A stretch of 64,000 nt of DNA from Nitrospiraceae bacterium (lineage in GTDB: Bacteria; Nitrospirota; Nitrospiria; Nitrospirales; UBA8639). A program made the translations under genes and the position numbers. Under the pieces are notes generated by a model. The model did no database searches. It worked only from the letters and a program-made list of their open reading frames with translations, and was not told the DNA's origin. Each line of letters begins with the position of its first letter. Positions within the stretch are counted from its first letter, which is position 1. Shown here piece after piece: positions 8,759-16,538 of the stretch. The stretch is taken from positions 124,001-188,000 of the forward strand of contig JACKFF010000007.1 of NCBI GenBank assembly GCA_020632595.1, written 5' to 3'.

Positions 8759-9556
8759 TTATTTTTTCCCGGACGATGTCTTAGTATGGATTCCACTTCC
8801 TGTGTCCCATTTTGGAGTGCCGTCGTCTTTCCGCACTGCCAGAACTTTTCCATTTCCCTTCAGGGTAACTTGAGAGGCGATGACCAGACTTTCCCCGTCC
8901 CGCATGATTCGTGATCCGGTCACTTCGACCTTATCGCCTTCCTTGATCTCGATTCCCTGCTCCTTGAGGTAGTTATCAGGCGCGACCCGAACCCGTTCGG
9001 TCCCGGATGGCGTTTTGATGTCCAACACTATCAAACTATCGGTTGTGGTCACTCCGGGCTCCAACATATCGTAATCCACATTTTCCACAGTCCCTTCCAC
9101 CGTTTCGACGGTTGAAGGATTGAAATCCCTAGTCTGGGCCGTAGCAGCTTGCTCGTGGCCCATGAAGGCGTGGTCTTTAGGCGTTCGTTTTTCGCCAATG
9201 GGAGCTTCGGCGACCTGCACCACCATCTTCTCATCCTGTTTGGTCAGCTTCACCTCTGCCCAGGGGATCGAATAATTTTCCGACCCGATTCCAAGAGTGC
9301 CACCGAATGTGCCTCCATACGAAAGAACAATGTAGGAAATTTGCCCTGTGGTCTGATCAATCAGTAAATCTTGAACCGTCCCGAGTTCTTTGCCTCCCTT
9401 GTCAATGACCGTGTTCCCGATGAGGGTATTGGCATTAAGAAGGAGTTCCTTGGTTTGTTGGCCTGACTCGCTAAGGGCTAAGGACATGCCTCCGCCTATG
9501 AGAGCAAAGGCTAATGCCATGCCGAGCGTGCCGCTACTTTTGCGCTTTGTGTTCAT
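8759..9556 (-). CDS. Exported PRC-barrel protein with C-terminal beta-barrel-like domain (265 aa)
   Basis: The start at 9556 (MNTKRKSS, AAAGGA 11 bases upstream) gives a good signal peptide with ALAFALIGGGMSLAL; the longer frame to 9661 adds unlikely sequence. The PRC-barrel covers about residues 38-112 (GKELGTVQDLLIDQTTGQ, SYGGTFGGTLGIG, YSIPWAEV). A second part at about 150-240 has strands with a TVETVEGTVENVDY repeat and EGDKVEVTGSRI, resembling a small OB-like barrel, and a similar arrangement occurs in the secreted 54592 protein. It is probably periplasmic. The neighbouring 9797 frame is a shortened, diverged copy of its N-terminal half. Confidence 0.85.
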   Translation of the reverse strand: MNTKRKSSGTLGMALAFALIGGGMSLALSESGQQTKELLLNANTLIGNTVIDKGGKELGTVQDLLIDQTTGQISYIVLSYGGTFGGTLGIGSENYSIPWAEVKLTKQDEKMVVQVAEAPIGEKRTPKDHAFMGHEQAATAQTRDFNPSTVETVEGTVENVDYDMLEPGVTTTDSLIVLDIKTPSGTERVRVAPDNYLKEQGIEIKEGDKVEVTGSRIMRDGESLVIASQVTLKGNGKVLAVRKDDGTPKWDTGSGIHTKTSSGKK

Positions 9557-9796
9557 CTTGATAACTTTCCTTTTGTGAGAGTGGTTAAACGATGGTGCTG
9601 GGGATTTGTCCTCTTTTTGTAATGAACAGATCGTATGGTCACGAGCCGAAAATGCGGGCATTGTGTTCCTTATTGCTTTGAACAGTATTTTTATGTTTAG
9701 TTTGGATTAATCTTCTGTGTCTCAATGATGAAGGAAATGAATCGTTTCTCACCGGGCCATCTTCAGGATTAGCCTCCATATGTGCTTTTCTTACTG

Positions 9797-10075
9797 CTAT
9801 TGAGAGCGGTAACTCTCTGAAAAAGGTATGAATTTTCGATGTGATTCCAATTGGTTTTTCAAATGGTCAGTGATTGGAAAGGATATGTAGGAGATTTGTC
9901 CGGGGTTCTGATCTCTCAATAACTCATTAACCGTCATCGAATTCTTCACCGGGCCTGGCGTGTCCCACACATTTAGAAGAAGCATCCCGAGAAGAAGCGT
10001 GACGAGCCCTCCTCCAGCCAGACTCAAGGCTAATCCCATTCCGAAAAATCTTTTAATGGTGATGAGTGGGCTCAT
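9797..10075 (-). pseudogene. Decaying, truncated PRC-barrel paralogue of the 8759 gene
   Basis: The 92-codon frame starts with a membrane or signal segment (FGMGLALSLAGGGL) that aligns with the signal peptide of the 8759 protein. It then aligns through LLLN and VNELLRDQNPGQISYISF against LLLN and VQDLLIDQTTGQISYIVL of the neighbour. The aspartate-rich loop and the whole second half of the barrel (the SYGG...PW region) are missing and the frame ends early. It is best read as a tandem duplicate that has lost its domain, although a functional membrane peptide cannot be excluded. A copy of the 18-base motif (10150-10167) still lies upstream. Confidence 0.6.
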
Positions 10076-10149
10076 GCGTGCTTTCCGAAAGTATATTTTT
10101 CTTGAAATTTTCTCCTGTTTCTGATTGTAAAGAAACCAAAAGGAAATGG

Positions 10150-10167
10150 GCCTGGATAAAACCCTTG
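10150..10167 (-). promoter_or_regulatory. Copy of the 18-base intergenic motif (site d)
   Basis: Minus-strand sequence CAAGGGTTTTATCCAGGC, 75 bases upstream of the 10075 start, followed about 19 bases later by TTTACAAT. It is divergent from site b at 10228. Confidence 0.6.
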
Positions 10168-10227
10168 CATCTCGGGTTATCTCCCCTTAAGAACTTGTTC
10201 CGTAATTTTCCTAATAAATGGAGTTTT

Positions 10228-10245
10228 CCAGGGTTCTTGTCAGAT
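10228..10245 (+). promoter_or_regulatory. Copy of the 18-base intergenic motif (site b)
   Basis: Plus-strand sequence CCAGGGTTCTTGTCAGAT, 70 bases upstream of the ATG at 10315. TTTAAACTTTATG follows directly. Confidence 0.6.
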
Positions 10246-10314
10246 GCTTTTAAACTTTATGAGGAGGATAATGAATAGAAAGAAATAAGAAAAATATAAA
10301 AAAGAGGTGAAAAC

Positions 10315-10677
10315 ATGAAACGACCAAAAGTGGATATGTGGTCAGTGGTGCTGGGAATCTTTGTGATTCTGCTGATGAATGCCTCTCATCTCCCCATGGA
10401 GGTATCAGGATCAGGTGTCCCAAAGCCGGCAGTTTCAGCTGAAACAATCGAGCAGGATCCAACGGGATTGAATAAAGAACCTCCAGTCATTCCACCTATT
10501 GACTCGGAGATGGTGGTGGAGCCGGAAATCCCGCCAAATCCCGAGGCGGTGGTGACTCCCCCGGTGGTGGATCCGGAGATGGTGTTGGATCCCACTACCC
10601 GCCAGCCCATGACCGAAGAAAAGCTGGAACGATTGACCCCGGAAGAACTCGAAAAAAGCCCTTCCGATGTGAAATAA
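10315..10677 (+). CDS. Secreted or membrane-anchored proline/valine/glutamate-rich protein (120 aa)
   Basis: AAAAAGAGGTG precedes the ATG. Residues 10-22 (SVVLGIFVILLMN) form a hydrophobic segment that could be a signal peptide or anchor. The rest is low-complexity, with repeated PPV/EPE/PEM units (for example VVEPEIPPNPEAVV, VVDPEMVLDP), and ends with a short acidic helix rich in EKLERLTPEELEK. No family is recognised. Other proline-rich small proteins occur at 23711, 48814 and 51637, so this organism favours extended proline-rich exported peptides. The gene has motif site b 70 bases upstream and is convergent with the sugar-kinase remnant. Confidence 0.65.
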   Translation: MKRPKVDMWSVVLGIFVILLMNASHLPMEVSGSGVPKPAVSAETIEQDPTGLNKEPPVIPPIDSEMVVEPEIPPNPEAVVTPPVVDPEMVLDPTTRQPMTEEKLERLTPEELEKSPSDVK

Positions 10678-10739
10678 CACCAGATTCAGCATAAGCAGAA
10701 TGCTGAAGAAAAATTCCATGCAGTCTGGTTTTGTTTTTG

Positions 10740-11049
10740 TTTCGTGATAACCCTCCGTAAAAGAGACTCGATTTGGTGTCGGCTGGGTATGACGATTGGG
10801 AGCCATACCCGTGACAGCCTGGGTGGACGCGGCAACCGCGAATGCTGCGGCTTGCTCGGGTGGTTGATGTTCCAGAATCGCCACACTGAATGCTCCCGCA
10901 AACGCATCGCCTCCTCCGATGGTATCCACTGCCTCGACCTCGGGAGCGGAGATGACAAACTGAACGTCCGTCGTGACTATCGCGCATCTCCCTGTTCCCA
11001 GTTTCACGCAGACACCTTTATTTCCGAGTTTCAAAAGTCTGGAAGGCAC
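10740..11049 (-). pseudogene. C-terminal remnant of a PfkB-family (ribokinase-like) sugar kinase
   Basis: In a leftward frame from a GTG at 11049, about 100 residues match the C-terminal third of PfkB kinases: LLKLGNKGVCVKLG (the strand before the anion hole), then EAVDTIGGGDAFAGAFS, which is PfkB signature 2 with the catalytic aspartate in GGGDAF, and a final AAFAVAASTQAVTG helix with an NRHTQPTPNRV tail. The N-terminal two thirds, including the substrate-binding lid, are absent: 17 bases upstream begins an inverted repeat and then an unrelated gene. The open frame continues to 10435, but that part is not kinase-like. A deletion remnant is the simplest reading. Confidence 0.7.
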
Positions 11050-11064
11050 GCGCCTAGAATTGAT

Positions 11065-11082
11065 TACTAGCAGAAACCCTGA
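11065..11082 (-). promoter_or_regulatory. Copy of the 18-base intergenic motif (site c')
   Basis: Minus-strand sequence TCAGGGTTTCTGCTAGTA, facing the kinase remnant. It forms the left arm of a perfect inverted repeat with site c. Confidence 0.5.
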
Positions 11083-11113
11083 AGTTTCACCGCAGGCCAG
11101 GGTTTCTGCTAGT
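11066..11113. repeat. Perfect 16-bp inverted repeat built from two motif copies
   Basis: The arms 11066-11081 and 11098-11113 are exact reverse complements separated by 16 bases. Each arm is one copy of the window-wide CAGGGTTT-TGC-AGT motif, so this may be a double operator between divergent units rather than a terminator. Confidence 0.75.
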
Positions 11114-11114
11114 T
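11097..11114 (+). promoter_or_regulatory. Copy of the 18-base intergenic motif (site c)
   Basis: Plus-strand sequence CCAGGGTTTCTGCTAGTT, 99 bases upstream of the chosen start at 11213. Confidence 0.6.
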
Positions 11115-11212
11115 GATGAATATGTCTTTCTTCCTTAATTTCTGAATTTTACAGCACGCGATCACCCACGGCATGGAAGTGCGTCGTGCACAGGCATGAA
11201 GGGAGGCCATGT

Positions 11213-11701
11213 ATGATTATTTCACCAACAACCACACGCGTTGAGGAACATACAGACGCTGACATAAATGAGGAAATTTATAACCGCACAAAAAATAATG
11301 TCCTGCTGTATGCCTCGGCCGGACCTTCGGCCATTGATCGGCGATTAAGAGATCTAGAGGTGGAATGGGATATCGAAAGAGTTCTTGAAGCTAATGCTGC
11401 CTCATTTTCCCTCATGGGTCTGGCATTGGGCGCTTTTGTTGATCGCCGATGGTTTATTTTTCCCGCCGCCATCGCCGGTTTTCTCCTGCAACATGCCATA
11501 CAAGGTTGGTGCCCGCCGGTTCCTCTGTTCCGGCGAATGGGAATACGGACCGCACATGAGATTCAACAGGAACGTCATGCGTTAAAGGCATTGCGGGGGG
11601 ACTATCGGGACGTGGGTGAAATAGCAGGCGCACTCAATGGGGCAGACGCTCCGCAAGTGACTCAAGCATTTGAGGCAGCCGGAAATAATTCCTCATTCTG
11701 A
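11213..11701 (+). CDS. DUF2892 (YgaP-type transmembrane) domain protein
   Basis: The start at 11213 is chosen for GGGAGG 6 bases upstream; an in-frame ATG at 11186 lacks this. The protein has 162 residues. Residues about 55-125 match the two-helix membrane hairpin of DUF2892, visible as a hydrophobic helix SFSLMGLALGAFV, a short RRW turn, FIFPAAIAGFLLQHAI, then the conserved GWCPP-P-FRRMG end. The region before (GPSAIDRRLRDLEVEWDIERVLE) is a charged helix also typical of longer family members. The tail is soluble. DUF2892 domains often accompany rhodanese or sulphur-related proteins, but no such neighbour is present. Motif site c lies upstream. Confidence 0.75.
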   Translation: MIISPTTTRVEEHTDADINEEIYNRTKNNVLLYASAGPSAIDRRLRDLEVEWDIERVLEANAASFSLMGLALGAFVDRRWFIFPAAIAGFLLQHAIQGWCPPVPLFRRMGIRTAHEIQQERHALKALRGDYRDVGEIAGALNGADAPQVTQAFEAAGNNSSF

Positions 11702-12258
11702 AGAAGGTTGAGAGCGCTTTCACAAAATTTATCAGCGATAACTCATAATATTTAAGCAATGTCATGTGGAAAGTTTGGGGGTACACATCTTACCTTTTCG
11801 GTTCGAAAGGAACCGGGGAAGCCTTCGTTCTGGATTTCAAGCGGGAAATTGAGCCCTATCTCAAAGCACCCAGCGCGTAAAGCGTTCCTGAGGCAGCGAA
11901 TACCTTCCTTGCCGCTAATTTTGAATAGAATGTTCCTGTTTTTCGAAACATCCTTTCTTCCATGGCCACTCCCGACATTATATGGGAAATCTTGCTCTCG
12001 GAAAATATGAATGGACGCGGCTGATAAATTGCTGAGATGGGTTGAATGTTGAAGGGACGTGTGAAGAGCATTGAGGCATGAACAAGGAAAAATATGAGAA
12101 CCTCATGTGATATAAAAAAGCATTGACTAATATTTTCAAAAGTGGGTATCGGCCGATCGTCCGATCTCCCCTTCGTCCGATCGGCTCCTACCCCTCACTA
12201 GATGGCATTCCCTGTCCCCTAGTGATTGTTGGGAGGATGGTCTTTCCTCATGTCCATC
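11702..12258 (+). other. Intergenic stretch with a possible decayed coding frame (11764-12009)
   Basis: From an ATG at 11764 one plus-strand frame reads 38 residues (with LDFKREIEPYLKAPSA), hits TAA, continues SVPEAANTFLAANFE to a TAG, then NVPVFRNILSSMATPDIIWE to a TGA near 12010. The protein-like composition across two stops suggests a pseudogene, but no family is recognised. Further right are small inverted repeats (12152-12159 with 12178-12185, and 12195-12201 with 12220-12226), probably terminator structures for the leftward 12259 gene. Confidence 0.3.
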
Positions 12259-12606
12259 TCACATACCTTGTTGACGGTTCTTTCTTTTTTCTGCCTTTTT
12301 ATCCTCACCCGTATATCCGGGAGAAGTTTCGCCAGGGGGTACAGTGCTTGGACTACCAAAGCTCGAACCTTCTTCGCCGACTCCGCCAGGACGAGCGGCC
12401 TTTTGTTCCTCCGATTCAAAGGGCTCTGTATTTTGGCTGGAGGAGCTTTTGGATTCTATTGAGGATCCCCTTTGTTGGTTTTTTTGCTTAGTCGGACTTG
12501 TGGATTGATCATCCTGCCGGATCATGTCCGATTGTTCTGCATACACAGCGACACTCGTAAGAACAAGGAAAGCTGAGAGCCCCACCACTGTCAATTGGTT
12601 TTTCAT
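12259..12606 (-). CDS. Secreted serine/glutamine-rich low-complexity protein (115 aa)
   Basis: A clear signal peptide (MKNQLTVVGLSAFLVLTSVAVYA) precedes a hydrophilic chain rich in S, Q, E and G (SSIESKSSSSQNTE, then PGGVGEEGSSFGSPS and a lysine-rich end). No fold or motif is evident and the protein is likely disordered in the periplasm. The same style (signal peptide plus Ser/Pro/Gly-rich tail) is seen at 18812 and 48814. The ribosome site is weak (AGAGAATTG). It follows the large PRC-barrel gene on the same strand after a strong hairpin, so it is probably transcribed separately. Confidence 0.6.
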   Translation of the reverse strand: MKNQLTVVGLSAFLVLTSVAVYAEQSDMIRQDDQSTSPTKQKNQQRGSSIESKSSSSQNTEPFESEEQKAARPGGVGEEGSSFGSPSTVPPGETSPGYTGEDKKAEKRKNRQQGM

Positions 12607-12673
12607 TTCAATTCTCTTTCATATGTAATGTGATTTTTATACATCTAAATTTAAGAGTCAGGGTTTAGATTTA

Positions 12674-12698
12674 CCCCTGGGCCGTTCAGGCCCAGGGG
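12674..12698. terminator. Perfect 10-bp GC-rich inverted repeat after the 12711 gene
   Basis: The arms 12674-12683 and 12689-12698 (CCCCTGGGCC and its complement) surround a 5-base loop 13 bases beyond the leftward stop. There is no strong T-run, so termination strength is uncertain. Confidence 0.55.
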
Positions 12699-12710
12699 CT
12701 GACGCATGCG

Positions 12711-14138
12711 TTATGGTCGATATCCGTCAGGGCGGTAATCATAATCTTTCCCACCAGAACGCCGGGATTGATACTGATCGGCTCCCTGCCTCTGAGGATC
12801 ATACTGGTTTCTTGCGGTGGTGGTGTTGTATCGGTCAGATAACCGCTCCATAGGATCCTGGTAATTTCTTTCACGACTTTGGGAATACATGGATCGTTGA
12901 TTTCCGCGATTCCGGTAATCATCCTCATCGTAATTCCGCATGTTTGACCGGGATTGGCTTCGATAATTGTCACGATCCCTGTTGCTTCGGTTATAGGAAT
13001 TCTTCTGATCAGCCCCTTCATATTGAAAGGCGCGATCATGTGGAGGGAATTCTGTTGGGCTGAAACTGTCTCGTCGTGTCTGAAAGTCCTCGGCATTTTG
13101 ATCCTGGTAATGACGTGACCGGTCATATCCGGAACGACTCATGCGAGACCGATCCGGATCGTAACGGTCGTAGCCTTCCCGATTCCCTTCAAATGTCGGT
13201 GTATCCTCATAATAACGATCGCGGTCGGCATAAAACCGATCCAAACTTTCATTCCATTTTGCTAATCTTTGTCTCTCCTGTTCCGTTAAATCCCAATGTT
13301 TTTGGACGTGGGCCCCGGCATTTTCTCCATCTTCCAGAATGGGAAGATTGCCTAATTGATTTTGAGTCACGTTCAACTTAAAGGATTTATTGCCGGACCC
13401 TTCCAAGGCCTGCCATGGAACGGAAATCAATTGGCCATCGGCTTTTCTCACGATGGCATAGGTCAGATCTCCATTACTATTCGTCATCACTCGATACACA
13501 CTCCCGATTTCATGGCCATCGGACGATTTAACGGAATAATTGGCATCCTTGTCCGAAATGTCCAGGCCACCTAATTGGCCCGCTGGAAGGACAAAATACT
13601 CATCTCCCATTCTTCCGGCACTAAAATAATTATCATCATTTTGGCCCATCGAACGGACAAAGGTGGCAGTGCCATCTTCCTCCACTTTGGCCTTTACAAA
13701 TTCCCCTTTTTCAAAATGACACTCGCCAAATGAAAATCCGGCTTTATTTGATCTCTCCTGTGTGCCGGATGACATTTGACTTGACCCCTGTCCGCTTGAA
13801 CTTCCGAAGAGGCTATTACTCGAAGTCTTTCCAGTGCTTGACGAATCGTGACTCGAGGAGCTTTGACTCTTTGAACTCATACCTTGTGGACACAACCGAT
13901 TGGTTTCGTCATTAATTCGAAATGTGATGCGTTCTCCATTACTCGCACGAAGGGTAATTTGGTCGCCGTTCTTTTTGGAGATTTCCCCCTGGATGATTTG
14001 TTCCATGGAGTGCGACCGTCCCGATTCCATGCGATCCGACCTGTCCCGTGACATGCCGGCTTCGGCCAATAACGGTAGCGTCAATAATGGAATGCCGGCA
14101 AGGATAACTGATCTGGCCATTTTGTTCCGCGTGAACAT
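12711..14138 (-). CDS. Large exported protein with internal PRC-barrel and Arg/Asp/Tyr-rich tail (475 aa)
   Basis: The start at 14138 has AAAGGAGGTG 7 bases upstream; the longer frame lacks any site. Signal peptide: MARSVILAGIPLLTLPLLAEAG. Residues 25-190 include a small beta domain (IIQGEISKKNGDQITLRASNGERI) and a serine-rich linker. A PRC-barrel lies at about 205-275 (DGHEIGSVYRVMTNSNGDLTYA, SVPWQAL). An amphipathic helix (LTEQERQRLAKWNESLDRFY) leads into roughly 150 residues of R/D/Y/S/N-rich disordered sequence (many YDR, RSR and NRD units). Such a tail could bind polyanions or self-associate; this is inference. Motif site e lies 77 bases upstream of the start. Confidence 0.82.
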   Translation of the reverse strand: MFTRNKMARSVILAGIPLLTLPLLAEAGMSRDRSDRMESGRSHSMEQIIQGEISKKNGDQITLRASNGERITFRINDETNRLCPQGMSSKSQSSSSHDSSSTGKTSSNSLFGSSSGQGSSQMSSGTQERSNKAGFSFGECHFEKGEFVKAKVEEDGTATFVRSMGQNDDNYFSAGRMGDEYFVLPAGQLGGLDISDKDANYSVKSSDGHEIGSVYRVMTNSNGDLTYAIVRKADGQLISVPWQALEGSGNKSFKLNVTQNQLGNLPILEDGENAGAHVQKHWDLTEQERQRLAKWNESLDRFYADRDRYYEDTPTFEGNREGYDRYDPDRSRMSRSGYDRSRHYQDQNAEDFQTRRDSFSPTEFPPHDRAFQYEGADQKNSYNRSNRDRDNYRSQSRSNMRNYDEDDYRNRGNQRSMYSQSRERNYQDPMERLSDRYNTTTARNQYDPQRQGADQYQSRRSGGKDYDYRPDGYRP

Positions 14139-14214
14139 AATGTGCACCTCCTTTACACAGTTAAAGTTTGTACGTGGATTCTTCCACCAGGATAAATGAT
14201 TTATGCACCGGTAC

Positions 14215-14232
14215 AACTGGAGAAAACCCTGG
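14215..14232 (-). promoter_or_regulatory. Copy of the 18-base intergenic motif (site e)
   Basis: Minus-strand sequence CCAGGGTTTTCTCCAGTT, 77 bases from the ATG at 14138, with CATTTATCC about 17 bases downstream. It is one of the closest matches to the consensus. Confidence 0.65.
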
Positions 14233-14250
14233 TTTGGGATTTCCTTTTTT

Positions 14251-14268
14251 CAAGGGTTTATCTCAGTT
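14251..14268 (+). promoter_or_regulatory. Copy of the 18-base intergenic motif (site e2)
   Basis: Plus-strand sequence CAAGGGTTTATCTCAGTT, 80 bases from the ATG at 14348, with GTTATATG about 21 bases downstream. It is divergent from site e, so both PRC-barrel genes flanking this region carry a copy. Confidence 0.65.
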
Positions 14269-14347
14269 AAGGCGGAAATGAGGAGCATGTTATATGCAGA
14301 AGAAGATTCTCATTTATTATCCATTTCGATTCAAAGAAGGAGGTTGT

Positions 14348-14707
14348 ATGACTACCAAAATTCGGCAGGTTCTTTCCTCAAGTTCCCTTGTCGGAACCAC
14401 CGTTCAAAATATGAGAAGGGAAGACCTGGGAGAAATTAAAGATCTCATGATCGATCTCTCAGGAGGGCGCATTGCCTATGCGGTGTTATCGTTTGGGGGA
14501 TTTTTAGGAATGGGAGATAAACTGTTTGCGATTCCCTGGGAGGCATTCCAGGTCGTACAAGAGGAGGAGGTATTGTTATTAAACGTGGCAAAAGAAAAGT
14601 TAGAACAGGCTCCCGGTTTTGATAAAGACAATTGGCCGGACATGGCTGATGTGACATGGGGAAAAACCATTCATGCTTATTATGGGTATGATCCCTATTG
14701 GGATTAA
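14348..14707 (+). CDS. Cytoplasmic single PRC-barrel protein (119 aa)
   Basis: The start at 14348 has GGAGG 5 bases upstream. The protein has no signal peptide and consists almost only of a PRC-barrel (residues about 12-95): GTTVQNMRREDLGEIKDLMIDLSG (family entry strand), AYAVLSFGGFLGMGDKLFAIPW and LEQAPGFDKDNWPD. The C-terminus is a short tyrosine-rich end (HAYYGYDPYWD). The same end style closes the two-PRC protein at 20017. It is the compact form of the domain that is embedded in the exported 3554 protein. It is divergent from the 12711 gene, with facing motif copies between them. Confidence 0.88.
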   Translation: MTTKIRQVLSSSSLVGTTVQNMRREDLGEIKDLMIDLSGGRIAYAVLSFGGFLGMGDKLFAIPWEAFQVVQEEEVLLLNVAKEKLEQAPGFDKDNWPDMADVTWGKTIHAYYGYDPYWD

Positions 14708-14762
14708 ACCGATGGGAAGAAATTTCCTAACACAGATTTGAATGTGAAGGAATGCTGATCAT

Positions 14763-14791
14763 CAAGAACCCGCCATCCCGGCGGGTTCTTG
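14763..14791. terminator. Bidirectional hairpin between convergent genes
   Basis: A 12-bp perfect stem (14763-14774 with 14780-14791, CAAGAACCCGCC) with a 5-base loop lies between the rightward PRC gene and leftward hpnR. The stem foot supplies AAGAA/TTCTT on each side. Confidence 0.75.
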
Positions 14792-14838
14792 CTGAGGATT
14801 CCACTCCTTTTTGAGAGGCGTCTCTTTCCCCACTAAGC

Positions 14839-16383
14839 CTAATCTTTCCCCCCATTCCTGGTCGAATCCACAAATTCTTCGGTTGAGTGATCTAACGCCC
14901 GGCCTGCCCGGCCCTTTCCTTTATGGATAAACAAGAGGTTGTGTCCTTCTAACGAATGGCTGGATGAAGGTATAGATAACTCATAGTTGACAGGGCGTTG
15001 ATGATCCGATAGTTGCAATTTTGGATTATAGACACTGTTAAATTTCCATAACATTTTGACAAAATTGGTCTGTCCGCGAAGAAGGAGGCCGGCGGCAATT
15101 CGCATGGTGCCTTTTAGCGCACTCCAGCCGAGATGTTTGAGGTTGAGAATTCGTTGGGTTTTGACCAGCTCTTCATAAAATTCCGGCAACGGTAAGCGGG
15201 TGGGAAGCACCGAATGTTGGATGTCGTATAGCCGATAATCCCGCGTCTGAACTCTCCGAGATTCCTGGTGCCATGTTTCCGTGCCGGGATAGGGCGTATT
15301 GACACTAATATTGACAACCTCCGGGACCTCCAAGCACCATTGACGCACGGTTTCAAATCGATCCTTATCCCAGGTGGGGTCGGCAATGATGTTAATTGCC
15401 ACGATGATGCCCAAGGAGCGGGCAAATTCCAGGGCTTCAAAATTTTTACCAAGTGAGATGCGTTTTCGATGTTGAAGCAATCCTTCCTGATCTATGGCCT
15501 CCAGCCCTATAAACATATATTTCATTCCCAGCTTTTTCCACAGGCGAAAGACTTCCTTATTCCTCAACAAGACATCACCACGGGTTTCCAGATAATAGGA
15601 CTTTTTGATACCCCGGCGTGCGATTGCCTCACCAATGGCCATGCCATGCTCTGCCTGGATAAAGGCCACATCATCCACCAAAAACACTCCAGGTTCACGA
15701 ATACCCGTTAGATCCTCCACGACCACCTCAGGACTAACCGGACGATAACTTCGTCCATAAAATGTCCAGGCACTACAAAATGAACAATCCCAGGGGCACC
15801 CGCGAGTTAATTCAATAGATGCGCATGGATCCAGTACACCAAGAAAATATTTGTTCCGGTGACGAAGTAAATTCCTGGCCGGCCTCACCTCATCCAGAGA
15901 CTTGACGAATTCGGGAGGCGGTCCCTCAGCTTCGCCTGTGACCACACCGGGAATCCGGTGCACATTTGAGCGATCATGTTGGATGGCGTTGAGGAGCGGC
16001 CCGATTACCGGCTCGCCCTCCCCTTTGACAATGGCATCGATAGCTCCCTCCGCATGCTCTAGAACCTCCCTGGCGACAAAGGAAAGGCTGTGTCCCCCGG
16101 CCACGATAAAAATTTTTGCAAACGAGGCCTTGGTCATCTTTGCGAGGTCGATGATTTCGGGAACATTCGGCAAATAATTACATGAGAGGGCAACGACATC
16201 GGGACACCATTCCTTCAACATCCTGAAATAGTCCTGTGGTTGCTCCACCTGCAAGTCGATGAGTCGCACGTCATGACCGGCCTGCCTGGCTGCTCCCGCC
16301 ACCAGTTCCAATCCTAAGGGCTCCAAACGCAGAAAAATTTTGGTATACATCAACGGACCGGGATGCACGGCGAGAATTTTCAA
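14839..16383 (-). CDS. hpnR: Hopanoid C-3 methylase (B12-binding radical SAM), HpnR-type
   Basis: This 514-residue protein starts at TTG (16383) behind AAAGGAGG. An N-terminal cobalamin-binding Rossmann domain (about 1-150, VHPGPLMYTKIFLRLEPLGLE, GGHSLSF) is followed by a radical SAM barrel with the CxxxCxxC cluster at C196, C200 and C203 (RGCPWDCSFCSAWTFYGRSY). Long blocks (DPCASIELTRGCPWDC, NISVNTPYPGTE, LYDIQHSVLPTRLPLPEFYEEL, LLRGQTNFVKML) are as I know them from HpnR, which methylates hopanoids at C-3. The enzyme needs SAM, cobalamin and a 4Fe-4S cluster. No other hopanoid gene is nearby, and isolated hpnR is not unusual. Hopanoid methylation is linked to membrane stress tolerance, which fits the region. 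Confidence 0.88.
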   Translation of the reverse strand: MKILAVHPGPLMYTKIFLRLEPLGLELVAGAARQAGHDVRLIDLQVEQPQDYFRMLKEWCPDVVALSCNYLPNVPEIIDLAKMTKASFAKIFIVAGGHSLSFVAREVLEHAEGAIDAIVKGEGEPVIGPLLNAIQHDRSNVHRIPGVVTGEAEGPPPEFVKSLDEVRPARNLLRHRNKYFLGVLDPCASIELTRGCPWDCSFCSAWTFYGRSYRPVSPEVVVEDLTGIREPGVFLVDDVAFIQAEHGMAIGEAIARRGIKKSYYLETRGDVLLRNKEVFRLWKKLGMKYMFIGLEAIDQEGLLQHRKRISLGKNFEALEFARSLGIIVAINIIADPTWDKDRFETVRQWCLEVPEVVNISVNTPYPGTETWHQESRRVQTRDYRLYDIQHSVLPTRLPLPEFYEELVKTQRILNLKHLGWSALKGTMRIAAGLLLRGQTNFVKMLWKFNSVYNPKLQLSDHQRPVNYELSIPSSSHSLEGHNLLFIHKGKGRAGRALDHSTEEFVDSTRNGGKD

Positions 16384-16452
16384 GACGAACCTCCTTTACA
16401 TATTACTAATAGACCGGCTTTCGATTCTTTCTCCAGGATTGCCAAAGCTCAG

Positions 16453-16470
16453 CCAGGGTTTTGCAGAGTA
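16453..16470 (+). promoter_or_regulatory. Copy of the 18-base intergenic motif (site f)
   Basis: Plus-strand sequence CCAGGGTTTTGCAGAGTA, 69 bases upstream of the cupin start at 16539, with CAGTTATGG about 17 bases downstream. Confidence 0.55.
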
Positions 16471-16538
16471 TATGCCATTGTTTCCATCAGTTATGGTGTA
16501 GTCAGACAATCACCTATACACAGGAGGCGTGGCTACTT

